Shown: positions 22,495 through 32,428, counted from the first letter of the stretch. The stretch: 64,000 nucleotides of DNA from Klebsiella aerogenes KCTC 2190 (GCF_000215745.1 NC_015663.1:3038001-3102000), one strand, 5' to 3'. Notes: a model not told the origin generated them from the sequence alone. Translations and numbers: made by a program.

Positions 22495-23799
22495 GTGTCA
22501 AAGGCAACCGAACAAAACGATAAGCTTAAACGAGCGATCATAGTTTCAGTGGTGCTGCACATCATTCTGATTGCGCTACTGATCTGGAGTTCGTTCGACG
22601 AGCATCTGGATACTTCCGGCGGCGGCGGAGGTTCGTCCATTGATGCGGTGATGGTCGATCCTGGCGCGGTAGTCAACAACTACAACCGCCAGCAGCAACA
22701 GCAGTCCAGCGCGCGTCGCGCGGCCGAGCAGCGTGAAAAGCAGGCTCAGCAGCAGGCCGAGGAACTGCGGGAAAAACAGGCTGCCGAGCAGGAACGCCTG
22801 AAGCAAATGGAACAAGAACGTCTGCAGGCGCAGGAAGCGGCTAAAGAAGCGAAAGAGCAGCAAAAACAGGCTGAAGAAGCGGCAGCCAAGGCGGCGGCCG
22901 CGGCAAAAGCGAAAGCAGATGCCCAGGCGAAAGAAGCGCAGGAAGCTGCCGCTAAAGCCGCTGCTGATGCCAAAGCGAAGGCCGATGCCCAGGCGAAAGT
23001 CGCGGAAGCGGCTGCCGCTAAGGCGGCAGCCAAAGCAGCCGCTGACGCGAAGAAACAGGCGGAAGCCGAAGCGGCGAAAGCCGCCGCGGATGCGCAGAAG
23101 AAAGCCGAAGCGGAAGCTGCGAAAAAAGCTCAGCAGGATGCAGAGAAGAAAGCACAGCAGCAGGCCGAGAAGAAAGCTCAGCAGGAAGCGGCGAAACAGG
23201 CTGCGGCAGAAAAGGCCGCCGCTGAGAAAGCCGCTGCCCAGAAAGCTGCCGCGGAAAAAGCCGCTGCTGAAAAAGCCGCAGCAGCCGAAAAAGCCGCTGC
23301 CGCCAAAGCTGCCGCAGCAGAAAAAGCGGCGGCTGATAAAGCGGCCAAAGCCGCCGCCGCGAAGGCCGCCGCGGCCAAGAAAGCCGCTGCAGCTAAAGAA
23401 GCAAGCGGTGTTGACGATCTGCTTGGTGACCTGAGCTCAGGTAAGAATGCGCCGAAAACCGGCGGTGGCGCTAAAGGCAATGGCCAGCCATCGAAAGATA
23501 GCGGTGCCTCAGGCGCCAACGGCGGGGCAACGGGAGCTGATATCAGCGCATACGCAAAGCAAATACAGATGGCTATTCAAAGCCGCCTGTATGATGCCAG
23601 CCTCTATCAAGGCAAGCGTTGCGTGTTGCATATCAACCTTGGGCCTGACGGCACATTAAAGGATATCACCTCTGAAGGAGGCGACCCTGCGCTGTGTCAG
23701 GCGGCATTAACGGCAGCACGTACTGCGAGTATTCCTAAACCGCCAAGTCAGGCTGTTTATGAGAAAATAAAAAATGCGACACTAGACTTTAAACTGTAA
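22495..23799 (+). CDS. tolA: Cell envelope integrity protein TolA
   Basis: Encodes 434 residues, starting GTG. Domain I has one membrane helix (about 14-34) with a Ser-His pattern that contacts TolQ. Domain II (about 65-310) is an Ala/Lys/Glu-rich helical rod made of degenerate KAAAEKAA units, slightly longer than in E. coli (421). Domain III (about 345-434) binds TolB, Pal and colicins/phage g3p, with cysteines in QGKRCVLHINL and GGDPALCQAAL. It spans the periplasm to link the inner membrane to Pal-TolB. Confidence 0.96.
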   Translation: MSKATEQNDKLKRAIIVSVVLHIILIALLIWSSFDEHLDTSGGGGGSSIDAVMVDPGAVVNNYNRQQQQQSSARRAAEQREKQAQQQAEELREKQAAEQERLKQMEQERLQAQEAAKEAKEQQKQAEEAAAKAAAAAKAKADAQAKEAQEAAAKAAADAKAKADAQAKVAEAAAAKAAAKAAADAKKQAEAEAAKAAADAQKKAEAEAAKKAQQDAEKKAQQQAEKKAQQEAAKQAAAEKAAAEKAAAQKAAAEKAAAEKAAAAEKAAAAKAAAAEKAAADKAAKAAAAKAAAAKKAAAAKEASGVDDLLGDLSSGKNAPKTGGGAKGNGQPSKDSGASGANGGATGADISAYAKQIQMAIQSRLYDASLYQGKRCVLHINLGPDGTLKDITSEGGDPALCQAALTAARTASIPKPPSQAVYEKIKNATLDFKL

Positions 23800-23801
23800 T
23801 C

Positions 23802-23829
23802 GTTTTTCCCCGTGCAAGCGGGGAAAAAC
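23802..23829 (+). other. Perfect 11-bp stem between tolA and tolB
   Basis: GTTTTTCCCCG-TGCAAG-CGGGGAAAAAC follows the tolA stop but has no T-run after it, so it is not a typical terminator. It may be an mRNA stabilising or processing element, or a weak attenuator before tolB-pal. Confidence 0.7.
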
Positions 23830-23929
23830 AATCTATGGTAGTCACAGGGTTTTGGTAGTTTTGTGTATTTGGGTTTGTTAACATTCTGCTAAATTATCGT
23901 GGGCTTTCCGCCCGGATAAGGGAGATATG

Positions 23930-25222
23930 ATGAAGCAGGCATTACGAGTAGCATTTGGTTTTTTGATGCTGTGGGCGGCGGTGCTGCACGCAGAAGTACG
24001 CATCGAGATCACCCAAGGGGTGGACTCGGCGCGCCCCATCGGTGTGGTGCCATTCCAGTGGGCTGGCCCAGGCGCTGCGCCTGAAGATATTGGCGGCGTG
24101 GTAGCGGCTGACCTGCGTAACAGCGGCAAGTTTAACCCGCTGGATCGCTCGCGCCTGCCTCAGCAGCCGGGTAGCGCTCAGGAAGTGCAACCTGCAGCAT
24201 GGTCCGCGCTGGGCGTTGACGCCGTGGTCGTAGGCCAGGTGACGCCAAACCCTGACGGTTCTTACCAGGTTGCCTATCAGTTGGTTGATACCGGCGGTGC
24301 GCCGGGTACCATCCTGTCGCAAGGCTCTTTCAAAGTGACCAAGCAGTACCTGCGTTATGCCGGACATACTGCCAGTGACGCGGTATTCGAAAAGCTGACC
24401 GGAATTAAAGGCGCTTTCCGTACCCGTATTGCTTACGTGGTTCGCACCAACGGCGGTCAGTTCCCGTATGAGCTGCGCGTCTCTGACTACGACGGCTACA
24501 ACCAGTTCCTGGTTCACCGTTCATCACAGCCGCTGATGTCGCCGGCATGGTCTCCGGACGGTTCTAAACTGGCCTATGTGACCTTCGAAAGCGGCCGCTC
24601 CGCGCTGGTAGTTCAGACGTTGGCGAATGGCGCAGTCCGTCAGATTGCCTCCTTCCCGCAGCACAACGGCGCGCCGGCCTTCTCGCCGGATGGCAGCAAA
24701 CTGGCATTCGCACTGTCGAAAACCGGTAGCCTGAATCTGTACGTGATGGACCTTGGCTCCGGCCAGATTCGTCAGGTGACTAACGGTCGCAGCAATAACA
24801 CCGAACCGAGCTGGTTCCCGGATAGCCAGAACCTGGCGTTTACTTCCGACCAGGCTGGCCGTCCTCAGGTGTATAAAGTCAACATCAACGGCGGTACGCC
24901 GCAGCGTATTACCTGGGAAGGTTCGCAGAACCAGGATGCTGACGTCAGCGCTGATGGTAAAATTATGGTAATGGTAAGCTCGGCCAACGGTCAGCAGCAC
25001 ATTGCTAAGCAAGATCTGGAAGCGGGTGGTGTACAGGTTCTGTCATCAACGTTTTTAGATGAAACGCCAAGTCTGGCACCTAACGGCACTATGGTAATCT
25101 ACAGCTCTTCTCAGGGGATGGGATCCGTGCTGAATCTGGTTTCTACAGATGGGCGTTTCAAAGCGCGTCTTCCGGCAACTGATGGACAGGTAAAATTCCC
25201 TGCCTGGTCGCCGTATCTGTGA
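23930..25222 (+). CDS. tolB: Tol-Pal system periplasmic protein TolB
   Basis: Encodes 430 residues including a signal peptide ([21 protein letters not shown]). Two domains follow: an alpha/beta part and a six-bladed beta-propeller with repeated [11 protein letters not shown] and [11 protein letters not shown] motifs. The propeller binds Pal and the mature N-terminus binds TolA. The second of two tandem ATGs is chosen to match E. coli. It starts about 130 nt after tolA, past a strong stem loop. Confidence 0.97.
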   Translation: MKQALRVAFGFLMLWAAVLHAEVRIEITQGVDSARPIGVVPFQWAGPGAAPEDIGGVVAADLRNSGKFNPLDRSRLPQQPGSAQEVQPAAWSALGVDAVVVGQVTPNPDGSYQVAYQLVDTGGAPGTILSQGSFKVTKQYLRYAGHTASDAVFEKLTGIKGAFRTRIAYVVRTNGGQFPYELRVSDYDGYNQFLVHRSSQPLMSPAWSPDGSKLAYVTFESGRSALVVQTLANGAVRQIASFPQHNGAPAFSPDGSKLAFALSKTGSLNLYVMDLGSGQIRQVTNGRSNNTEPSWFPDSQNLAFTSDQAGRPQVYKVNINGGTPQRITWEGSQNQDADVSADGKIMVMVSSANGQQHIAKQDLEAGGVQVLSSTFLDETPSLAPNGTMVIYSSSQGMGSVLNLVSTDGRFKARLPATDGQVKFPAWSPYL

Positions 25223-25232
25223 TAATAAATAA

Positions 25233-25781
<549 letters not shown>

Positions 25782-25790
25782 GAGAATTGC

Positions 25791-26594
25791 ATGAGCAGTA
25801 ACTTCAGACATCATTTATTGAGTCTGTCGTTACTGGTTGGCATAGCGGCCCCCTGGGCCGCTTTTGCTCAGGCGCCAATCAGTAGTGTCGGCTCAGGCTC
25901 GGTCGAAGACCGCGTCACTCAACTTGAGCGTATTTCCAATGCTCACAGCCAGCTTTTAACCCAACTCCAGCAGCAACTCTCCGATAACCAAAGCGATATT
26001 GATTCCCTGCGCGGTCAGATTCAGGAAAATCAGTATCAGCTCAATCAGATTGTCGAACGCCAGAAGCAGATTCTGCAACAGATCGACGGGCTGACGAGCG
26101 GTGGCGGAGCAGCAGCGGCAGGCGCGCAGGCGCAGGCTCCGTCGTCTTCCGGCGATCAAAGCTCGGCTGCCGCCAGTACGGCGCCAGCGGCGTCTTCCGG
26201 GGCGCCTGCGATGACCGGGGATGCCAACACCGATTACAACGCGGCTATTGCGCTGGTTAAAGATTCGTCCCGCCAGGATGACGCAATGGTGGCGTTTCAG
26301 AACTTCGTCAAGAAGTACCCGGATTCAACTTATCAGCCGAACGCCAACTACTGGCTCGGACAGTTGAACTACAATAAGGGGAAAAAAGACGATGCGGCAT
26401 ATTATTTTGCCTCAGTGGTGAAAAACTATCCGAAATCCCCGAAAGCGCCGGATGCGATGTTTAAAGTCGGCGTTATCATGCAGGACAAAGGCGACACCGC
26501 GAAAGCGAAAGCGGTTTACCAGCAGGTAGTCAGCAAATTCCCTGGCACCGATGGTGCGAAACAAGCGCAAAAACGCCTTAACGCCCTGGGTTGA
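25791..26594 (+). CDS. cpoB: Cell division coordinator CpoB
   Basis: Encodes 267 residues with a signal peptide (cleavage near WAAFAQA). A coiled-coil trimerisation region (about 38-105, rich in Gln and Leu) is followed by an Ala/Ser linker and TPR repeats (about 145-267) with the FQNFVKKYPDSTYQPNA and FASVVKNYPKSPKAPDA units. It coordinates Tol energy with PBP1B-LpoB during constriction. It is the last gene of the tol operon, 9 nt after pal. Confidence 0.96.
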   Translation: MSSNFRHHLLSLSLLVGIAAPWAAFAQAPISSVGSGSVEDRVTQLERISNAHSQLLTQLQQQLSDNQSDIDSLRGQIQENQYQLNQIVERQKQILQQIDGLTSGGGAAAAGAQAQAPSSSGDQSSAAASTAPAASSGAPAMTGDANTDYNAAIALVKDSSRQDDAMVAFQNFVKKYPDSTYQPNANYWLGQLNYNKGKKDDAAYYFASVVKNYPKSPKAPDAMFKVGVIMQDKGDTAKAKAVYQQVVSKFPGTDGAKQAQKRLNALG

Positions 26595-26601
26595 TTATGG
26601 C

Positions 26602-26632
26602 ATGACCAGAAATCGCGTTATTTCTGGTCTTG
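26602..26632 (+). terminator. Possible terminator after cpoB
   Basis: GACCAGAAAT-CGCGTT-ATTTCTGGTC forms a 10-bp stem right after the cpoB stop, but only a short T-rich tail (TTGTCG) follows. Confidence 0.55.
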
Positions 26633-26677
26633 TCGCACGAAACCCAAGCAGTTAAGTGATCTTTATCGAAATTTTAG

Positions 26678-26705
26678 TTGCGCTGAAATCTGAAATCAGT
26701 AATAT
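26678..26705 (+). promoter_or_regulatory. Predicted promoter of the tRNA cluster
   Basis: TTGCGC and TAATAT are separated by 16 bp, followed by a GC-rich discriminator (ATGCCGCCG) typical of stringently controlled stable-RNA promoters. Confidence 0.6.
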
Positions 26706-26755
26706 ATGCCGCCGTTGCCAAGGGATATCGAACAAGCCCAAAGCGACGCCAGAGT

Positions 26756-26831
26756 GGGTCGTTAGCTCAGTTGGTAGAGCAGTTGACTTTTAATCAATTG
26801 GTCGCAGGTTCGAATCCTGCACGACCCACCA
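26756..26831 (+). tRNA. tRNA-Lys (UUU)
   Basis: A 76-nt cloverleaf with acceptor GGGTCGT pairing ACGACCC, TTCGAAT in the T loop, anticodon TTT in GACTTTTAATC, and encoded CCA. Identical to the other three tRNA-Lys copies here. Confidence 0.98.
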
Positions 26832-26875
26832 ATCGTTCTGGTTGAAGTAGTATCGGTAGTATCCAGCGCAGTATC

Positions 26876-26951
26876 GGGTGATTAGCTCAGCTGGGAGAGC
26901 ACCTCCCTTACAAGGAGGGGGTCGGCGGTTCGATCCCGTCATCACCCACCA
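26876..26951 (+). tRNA. tRNA-Val (UAC)
   Basis: A 76-nt cloverleaf with acceptor GGGTGAT/ATCACCC, anticodon TAC in CCTTACAAGG, T loop TTCGATC and encoded CCA. In E. coli the matching locus is lysT-valT. Confidence 0.98.
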
Positions 26952-26954
26952 CTC

Positions 26955-27030
26955 GGGTCGTTAGCTCAGTTGGTAGAGCAGTTGACTTTTAATCAATTGG
27001 TCGCAGGTTCGAATCCTGCACGACCCACCA
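26955..27030 (+). tRNA. tRNA-Lys (UUU)
   Basis: Second identical tRNA-Lys copy, 3 nt after the tRNA-Val CCA, so both probably come from one precursor. Confidence 0.98.
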
Positions 27031-27077
27031 TCTAAAACGATGGTGCCGAGTACAAAATCTTTCAGGTAACACCCTTA

Positions 27078-27153
27078 GGGTCGTTAGCTCAGTTGGTAGA
27101 GCAGTTGACTTTTAATCAATTGGTCGCAGGTTCGAATCCTGCACGACCCACCA
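27078..27153 (+). tRNA. tRNA-Lys (UUU)
   Basis: Third identical tRNA-Lys copy. It is followed, 24 nt on, by the first 75-nt repeat ending in a copy of its own 3' end. Confidence 0.98.
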
Positions 27154-27177
27154 ATCTTTAACGGTGGTTTCTGGTAG

Positions 27178-27252
27178 AACGTGAAGGATAACGTTGCGAT
27201 AGCAACGGCCCGTAGGGCGAGGCAAAGCCGAGTCATCCTGCACGACCCACCA
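27178..27252 (+). repeat. tRNA-Lys 3'-end associated repeat, copy 1
   Basis: 75 nt starting AACGTGAAGGATAACG and ending CATCCTGCACGACCCACCA. The last 17 nt equal the T-arm and acceptor end of tRNA-Lys. The inner part can fold as AGGAT/ATCCT closing three hairpins: CGTTGC-GATA-GCAACG, GCCC-GTA-GGGC and GGC-AAA-GCC. Copy 2 differs at four positions only. Confidence 0.85.
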
Positions 27253-27285
27253 TCCTGAATGATTACAGCAGTAAAATCCCGCAAG

Positions 27286-27361
27286 GGGTCGTTAGCTCAG
27301 TTGGTAGAGCAGTTGACTTTTAATCAATTGGTCGCAGGTTCGAATCCTGCACGACCCACCA
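27286..27361 (+). tRNA. tRNA-Lys (UUU)
   Basis: Fourth identical tRNA-Lys copy, followed 23 nt on by the second copy of the 75-nt repeat. Confidence 0.98.
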
Positions 27362-27384
27362 TTCAACATTGAACTTTGATGTTG

Positions 27385-27459
27385 AACGTGAAGGATAACG
27401 TTGCGTCAGCAACGGCCCGTAGGGCGAGGCGAAGCTGAGTCATCCTGCACGACCCACCA
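27385..27459 (+). repeat. tRNA-Lys 3'-end associated repeat, copy 2
   Basis: Same 75-nt unit as 27178-27252. Three of the four differences fall in loops (GATA to GTCA, AAA to GAA); the fourth turns a G-C into a G-U pair in the third hairpin. It also ends in the tRNA-Lys 3' sequence including CCA. Confidence 0.85.
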
Positions 27460-27463
27460 ATGT

Positions 27464-27491
27464 AAAAAGGCGCCCTAAAGGCGCCTTTTTG
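27464..27491 (+). terminator. tRNA cluster terminator
   Basis: AAAAAGGCGCC-CTAAA-GGCGCCTTTTT, a strong stem and T-run a few nt after the second repeat copy. Confidence 0.93.
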
Positions 27492-27640
27492 CTATGCGTC
27501 ATTCTCCACAATCATCTCCATGTTCGCACTACGCTTACCGTGACTCCATAGCGCACGAACCGGTAGCCCGGGAAGATGCGCAGCATCGTCCCCGGGGAAT
27601 ACAAAATTCATCACGACATTTCGCTTGCGATCGGCTATCT

Positions 27641-27658
27641 TGTTTAGCATATAAAACA
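27641..27658. promoter_or_regulatory. Predicted NadR operator of nadA-pnuC
   Basis: TGTTTAGCATATAAAACA matches the enterobacterial NadR box (TGTTTA and TAAACA halves) and lies about 75 bp before nadA. NadR represses NAD biosynthesis when NAD is plentiful. Confidence 0.75.
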
Positions 27659-27731
27659 TAGTGACCGTATTAAGGCGATACAAAGCGATATTTACGGTTT
27701 CAAAGTTAAGCCAGTAAAACGAGATTGCATG

Positions 27732-28775
27732 ATGAGCGTAATGTTTGATCCTGAAACGGCGATTTATCCTTTCCCGCCAAAACCACAACCGTTGAACCGT
27801 GACGAAAAAGTGTTTTACCGCGAGAAAATTAAACGCCTGCTGCGTGAGCGCGACGCCGTGATGGTGGCGCATTACTACACCGATCCTGAAATTCAGCAAC
27901 TGGCCGAAGAGACCGGCGGCTGTATTGCCGACTCGCTGGAAATGGCGCGTTTTGGCGCGCGTCACCCGGCCTCCACGCTGCTGGTTGCCGGAGTGCGTTT
28001 TATGGGCGAAACGGCCAAAATCCTTAGTCCGGAAAAGACCATCCTGATGCCGACGCTGAATGCGGAGTGTTCTCTGGATCTCGGCTGTCCCATTGATGAC
28101 TTTAATGCATTTTGCGATGCTCACCCGGATCGCACCGTGGTGGTCTATGCCAATACGTCAGCGGCGGTAAAAGCGCGCGCCGACTGGGTAGTGACTTCCA
28201 GCATCGCCGTGGAATTGATTGAACATCTCGATAGCCTCGGACAAAAGATACTTTGGGCGCCGGACCGCCATCTTGGTCGCTATGTACAGCGCCAGACCGG
28301 GGCCGACGTGCTGTGCTGGCAGGGCGCCTGCATCGTCCATGATGAATTTAAAACCCAGGCGCTGGCGCGCATGAAGGGGCTCTACCCCGACGCGGCGATC
28401 CTGGTGCATCCGGAATCACCGCAGGCGATTGTCGACATGGCGGATGCGGTAGGATCAACCAGCCAATTAATTGCTGCGGCGAAAAGCCTGCCGCAGCGCC
28501 AGCTTATCGTGGCCACCGATCGCGGGATCTTCTATAAAATGCAGCAGGCGGTACCGGAAAAAGATCTGCTGGAAGCGCCTACGGCAGGTGAGGGCGCAAC
28601 CTGTCGCAGTTGCGCCCATTGCCCCTGGATGGCGATGAACGGCCTGAAAGCGATAGCGGAAGGGTTAGAGCAGGGCGGCGTTGAACACGAAATTCACGTT
28701 GACGCCAAACTGCGTGCCGGGGCATTAATTCCGCTTAACCGTATGCTGGAATTTGCGGCTACACTACGGGGATAA
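27732..28775 (+). CDS. nadA: Quinolinate synthase NadA
   Basis: Encodes 347 residues, as in E. coli. It condenses iminoaspartate and dihydroxyacetone phosphate to quinolinate, the first committed product for NAD. The cluster cysteines of the [4Fe-4S] enzyme include those in [23 protein letters not shown] and [16 protein letters not shown]. The second of two tandem ATGs (27729, 27732) matches E. coli. A NadR-like box sits in the promoter, and pnuC follows in the same direction. Confidence 0.97.
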   Translation: MSVMFDPETAIYPFPPKPQPLNRDEKVFYREKIKRLLRERDAVMVAHYYTDPEIQQLAEETGGCIADSLEMARFGARHPASTLLVAGVRFMGETAKILSPEKTILMPTLNAECSLDLGCPIDDFNAFCDAHPDRTVVVYANTSAAVKARADWVVTSSIAVELIEHLDSLGQKILWAPDRHLGRYVQRQTGADVLCWQGACIVHDEFKTQALARMKGLYPDAAILVHPESPQAIVDMADAVGSTSQLIAAAKSLPQRQLIVATDRGIFYKMQQAVPEKDLLEAPTAGEGATCRSCAHCPWMAMNGLKAIAEGLEQGGVEHEIHVDAKLRAGALIPLNRMLEFAATLRG

Positions 28776-28810
28776 CTCATTACCGCGTCGCGTTACGCTT
28801 AGGGGATAAA

Positions 28811-29530
28811 ATGGATTTTTTCAGTACGCAGAATATTTTAGTGCATATACCGATCGGCGCCGGTGGCTACGATCTGTCGTGGATTGAGGCGGTGGGGACC
28901 ATCGCCGGCCTGTTGTGCATCTGGCTGGCGAGCCTGGAAAAGATTAGCAACTATGCCTTCGGCCTGGTGAACGTGACGCTTTTTGCGATCATCTTCTTCC
29001 AGATCCAGCTGTACGCCAGCCTGCTGCTACAGCTGTTTTTCTTCGCGGCGAACGTTTACGGTTGGTACGCGTGGTCAAGGCAGACCAGCGATAACGAAGC
29101 GGAACTGAAAATTCGCTGGCTGCCGTTGCCAAAAGCGCTGGCCTGGCTGGCGGGCTGCGTAGTGGCTATCGGTCTGATGACGGTGTTTATTAACCCGGTG
29201 TTTGCCTTCCTGACCCGTATCGCCGTCAACCTGATGCAAATGCTCGGGCTGCAGGTGGCGATGCCGACGCTGGAACCCGATGCTTTCCCATTCTGGGATT
29301 CCTGCATGATGGTGCTGTCGATTGCCGCGATGGTATTGATGACGCGTAAATACGTTGAGAACTGGCTGCTGTGGGTGATCATCAACGTCATTAGCGTGGT
29401 GATATTCGCTCTACAGGGCGTGTATGCGATGTCGCTGGAATATTTGCTGCTGACGTTCATTGCCCTGAATGGCAGCCGGATGTGGATTAACAGCGCGCGT
29501 GAGCGGGGTTCTCACGCGCTTTCACGTTAA
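28811..29530 (+). CDS. pnuC: Nicotinamide riboside transporter PnuC
   Basis: Encodes 239 residues with about seven membrane helices. The substrate-binding region has [11 protein letters not shown] and, near the C-terminus, the paired [19 protein letters not shown]. It takes up nicotinamide riboside, trapped by NadR kinase. It is co-transcribed with nadA (35-nt gap). Its stop overlaps the zitB stop by 4 nt in a tail-to-tail arrangement. Confidence 0.96.
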   Translation: MDFFSTQNILVHIPIGAGGYDLSWIEAVGTIAGLLCIWLASLEKISNYAFGLVNVTLFAIIFFQIQLYASLLLQLFFFAANVYGWYAWSRQTSDNEAELKIRWLPLPKALAWLAGCVVAIGLMTVFINPVFAFLTRIAVNLMQMLGLQVAMPTLEPDAFPFWDSCMMVLSIAAMVLMTRKYVENWLLWVIINVISVVIFALQGVYAMSLEYLLLTFIALNGSRMWINSARERGSHALSR

Positions 29531-30465
29531 TGGTGATGATGATGCTCATGTCCGGAATGCGCCAGATTCAGGTGGCATTCCGGGCCGCTGCAGGGACGGT
29601 ACTCCATCTGTACCGTCACATGCTCAATTTCATATTTATGCTCAATAAAATGCTGGATGCTATCAAGTAGCGCATCGTGATCGTGCGGCGGCACGACCTG
29701 TACGTGCAGCGTCATCACCGGTTTTTCCCCCACCAGCCAGACGTGAACGTGGTGAACGTCGCGGACTTCAGGTATCGAGCGGCGTAGATCGCGGCCTAAT
29801 GCTTCGACATCCAGCGAGCGCGGCGCGCCCTCCAACAACTCATTCATACTCTCCTGCAGCAGTCGCCAGGCGCTGCGCAGTACTAAACACGACACCAGCA
29901 CCGAGAGGATCGGGTCAATCGGCGTCCAGCCGGTCATCAGAATGACGATAGCGGCCACGATGGCGCCGACGGAACCCAATAGATCTCCCAGCACATGCAG
30001 TGCCGCCGCGCGGACGTTAAGATTACTTTCGGCGCTGCCGCGGTGCAGGATCCAGAAGGCGAGGATATTGGCCAGCAGTCCGGCGACGGCGATAACCATC
30101 ATGGTTTTTCCCGCCACCGGCTGCGGATGGTTAAAACGCTGTACCGCTTCCCAGAAGATGAAAATGGTAATGACCACCAGGGCGATGGCGTTGACGAAGG
30201 CGGCGAGAGTAGTTAAACGCAGCCAGCCAAAGGTGTGGCGGCTATTTGGCGGCCGGCTGGCGAAGCGCACCGCCAGCAGAGCGAACAGGAGGGCGGCGGA
30301 GTCGGTGAGCATATGTCCGGCATCGGCGAGCAGGGCCAGGGAACCGGAAATGACGCCGCCGATGGCCTCAATAATCATAAAACCGGCGGTTACGATAAAA
30401 GCCCAAAGCAGCCGGTTGGCGTTACTGTTTTCGCCAGCAGGGGTCGGTGAATGTGCATGCGCCAT
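29527..30465 (-). CDS. zitB: Zinc efflux transporter ZitB (CDF family)
   Basis: Encodes 312 residues. It is a cation diffusion facilitator with six membrane helices; the zinc site is the [12 protein letters not shown] and [13 protein letters not shown] pair, one His and three Asp. The C-terminal cytoplasmic domain ([20 protein letters not shown]) binds zinc and mediates dimerisation. The chain ends in a His-rich tail (HEHHHHH). It exports zinc by proton exchange. It lies between pnuC and ybgS, as in E. coli. Confidence 0.96.
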   Translation of the reverse strand: MAHAHSPTPAGENSNANRLLWAFIVTAGFMIIEAIGGVISGSLALLADAGHMLTDSAALLFALLAVRFASRPPNSRHTFGWLRLTTLAAFVNAIALVVITIFIFWEAVQRFNHPQPVAGKTMMVIAVAGLLANILAFWILHRGSAESNLNVRAAALHVLGDLLGSVGAIVAAIVILMTGWTPIDPILSVLVSCLVLRSAWRLLQESMNELLEGAPRSLDVEALGRDLRRSIPEVRDVHHVHVWLVGEKPVMTLHVQVVPPHDHDALLDSIQHFIEHKYEIEHVTVQMEYRPCSGPECHLNLAHSGHEHHHHH

Positions 30466-30527
30466 GATGTCATCCCTTAATAGTTATCATTATTACACTA
30501 TGACATCTTACCGAAATTCAGCGAACA

Positions 30528-30563
30528 AAGGGATCAAGGTGAGCATTGCCACCTCGATCCCTT
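30528..30563 (-). terminator. Possible ybgS terminator
   Basis: AAGGGATC and GATCCCTT pair around a second, inner AGGT/ACCT stem just past the ybgS stop. The T-tail on the minus strand is short, so the call is moderate. Confidence 0.5.
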
Positions 30564-30579
30564 ATCTCACCCGTTTCAA

Positions 30580-30951
30580 TTACTGCGAGGTGCCATCCGT
30601 TTTGCTGGCATCGTTGTTCATGCCATTGCCGCTTTCCATTTTTTTATCCGTATCCGGACAGCGTCCATCTTTGCACATGCTGTTTTTATGGACCTCGTCG
30701 CTCGACATCCCGTCATGATTCATCGTCGAACCATCAGGATGAAGCATGGTGCCGCCGGAGTTAATTTTGTCGTTATCGACATTATTTGGCGCCACGTTTT
30801 CACGGGCATCGGGCGCAACCTGTCCGGCATCAGCGGCGGAATTGGCCTGACCGTTGTTCGATTGCGCGCCGCTATCGGCGGCCAGCGCGGCGCCGCTGGC
30901 TAAGCTTAAGGTGGCGGTGAGAAGTAGGGCTGTGAGTTTATTCATATTCAT
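30580..30951 (-). CDS. ybgS: YbgS-like small periplasmic protein
   Basis: Encodes 123 residues from the ATG at 30951, preceded by GCAGGAGTATCCG. A signal peptide (residues 1-25, ending GAALAADSG) is clear. The mature part is polar, Asn/Asp/Gly-rich, with no cysteine-rich domain apart from a single [11 protein letters not shown] pair. It closely matches E. coli YbgS (once called a homeobox protein), encoded at the same place next to zitB and aroG. Function unknown; the composition suggests an unstructured stress-related protein. Confidence 0.9.
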   Translation of the reverse strand: MNMNKLTALLLTATLSLASGAALAADSGAQSNNGQANSAADAGQVAPDARENVAPNNVDNDKINSGGTMLHPDGSTMNHDGMSSDEVHKNSMCKDGRCPDTDKKMESGNGMNNDASKTDGTSQ

Positions 30952-31265
30952 CGGATACTCCTGCTTAGTCGATTTGTTAGCTAAACGCGCCAACATAGAT
31001 GTGCCAGGGATCTGCGGTGCTATGGTTTAACACTCCGCCTTAGCGTGAGGATTTAAAATATAATACTGAAAATAAACATTTAATTGGATGTTGCAGTTAA
31101 AAATTGTAGTTGGCTGGCAGGATTTCGCTACTTTATGGCGTATTTTTCCCTAATTCCAGGATTATTCCATCGTCAGTGTAAAATCACGTTTACACTTTTT
31201 GACCGAAGAGATAGATTGGAAGGATTGCATTTCATTGTATAAGTATGGCAACGCCTGGAAAGAAG
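30952..31265. promoter_or_regulatory. ybgS-aroG divergent intergenic region
   Basis: About 310 bp between the divergent ybgS and aroG starts, AT-rich, holding the promoters of both genes and the TyrR box listed separately. I see no gene in it. Confidence 0.7.
31177..31194. promoter_or_regulatory. TyrR box upstream of aroG
   Basis: TGTAAAATCACGTTTACA matches the strong TyrR consensus TGTAAA-N6-TTTACA and lies about 70 bp before aroG, where TyrR with phenylalanine or tryptophan represses in E. coli. Confidence 0.85.
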
Positions 31266-32318
31266 ATGAATTATCAGAACGACGATTTACGCATTAAAGA
31301 GATCAACGAATTATTACCTCCCGTTGCGCTCCTGGAAAAATTCCCCGCTACCGAAAATGCTGCTAATACCGTTGCACATGCTCGCAAAGCGATTCACAAC
31401 ATCCTCAAAGGCAACGACGATCGTCTGCTGGTGGTAATTGGTCCGTGCTCTATTCACGACCCTGCCGCGGCGAAAGAGTATGCCAGCCGCCTGCTGAAAC
31501 TGCGTGAAGCGCTCAAAGGCGAGCTGGAAATCGTTATGCGCGTCTATTTTGAAAAACCGCGCACCACCGTCGGTTGGAAGGGGCTAATTAACGATCCGCA
31601 CATGGATAACAGCTTCCGCATTAACGACGGGCTGCGTATCGCGCGTAAGCTGCTGCTGGAAATCAACGACAGCGGTTTGCCAGCGGCGGGCGAGTTCCTT
31701 GACATGATCACCCCGCAATATGTGGCGGACCTGATGAGCTGGGGGGCAATCGGCGCGCGTACCACTGAATCCCAGGTGCATCGTGAACTCTCTTCCGGCC
31801 TCTCATGCCCGGTTGGCTTCAAAAATGGCACCGATGGCACCATCAAGGTCGCTATCGATGCGATCAACGCTGCTGGCGCGCCGCACTGTTTCTTATCGGT
31901 AACGAAGTGGGGCCATTCCGCTATTGTGAACACCAGCGGCAACAGCGATTGCCATATCATTCTGCGTGGCGGTAAAGAGCCGAACTATAGCGCTCAGCAC
32001 GTTGCCGAAGTGAAAGTGGGTCTGGCAAAAGCCGGTCTGCCGGCGCAAATCATGATCGACTTCAGCCACGCTAACTCCAGCAAGCAGTTTAAAAAGCAGA
32101 TGGAAGTCGGCGCCGATGTGTGCCAGCAGATTGCCAGCGGTGAAAACGCGATTATGGGCGTGATGATTGAAAGCCACCTGGTGGAAGGCAATCAGAGCCT
32201 GGAAAGCGGCGAACCGCTGACCTACGGCAAGAGCGTGACCGACGCCTGCATCGGCTGGGAAGATACCGAGACCATCCTGCGCCAACTGGCAGATGCGGTT
32301 AAAGCGCGCCGCGGCTAG
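31266..32318 (+). CDS. aroG: 3-deoxy-7-phosphoheptulonate synthase, Phe-sensitive
   Basis: Encodes 350 residues from MNYQNDDLRIKEINELLPP, as in E. coli AroG. It condenses phosphoenolpyruvate and erythrose 4-phosphate, the first shikimate step. Conserved VVIGPCSIHDP, KPRTTVGWKGL and DFSHANSSKQ place substrate and metal ligands. An earlier ATG (31245) would add MATPGKK with no homology. Regulated by TyrR from the box upstream. A strong terminator is shared with gpmA. Confidence 0.97.
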   Translation: MNYQNDDLRIKEINELLPPVALLEKFPATENAANTVAHARKAIHNILKGNDDRLLVVIGPCSIHDPAAAKEYASRLLKLREALKGELEIVMRVYFEKPRTTVGWKGLINDPHMDNSFRINDGLRIARKLLLEINDSGLPAAGEFLDMITPQYVADLMSWGAIGARTTESQVHRELSSGLSCPVGFKNGTDGTIKVAIDAINAAGAPHCFLSVTKWGHSAIVNTSGNSDCHIILRGGKEPNYSAQHVAEVKVGLAKAGLPAQIMIDFSHANSSKQFKKQMEVGADVCQQIASGENAIMGVMIESHLVEGNQSLESGEPLTYGKSVTDACIGWEDTETILRQLADAVKARRG

Positions 32319-32373
32319 CCTGTACTTTGCCATTGTTGGCTGCGTTCGCGTTAGGCCTGCAATGGCTAAAAAT

Positions 32374-32404
32374 AAAAAGCGTGGGAAATCCCACGCTTTT
32401 TTTA
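32374..32404. terminator. Bidirectional terminator, aroG/gpmA
   Basis: AAAAAGCGTGGGA-AA-TCCCACGCTTTTTTT: T-run on both strands, between convergent aroG and gpmA. Confidence 0.92.
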
Positions 32405-32428
32405 TGGCTGAAATTATTCAGTCGCTTA

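Noticed and set aside
22700..23400. Alanine/lysine-rich repeats in tolA as a phase-variable tract
   Set aside because: Repeats are degenerate at DNA level and keep the frame. They make the normal helical rod of TolA.
27078..27459. CRISPR-like array in the tRNA cluster (repeats at regular distance)
   Set aside because: The regular units are tRNA-Lys genes plus a second repeat type; spacers are short and not phage-like, and no cas genes are near.
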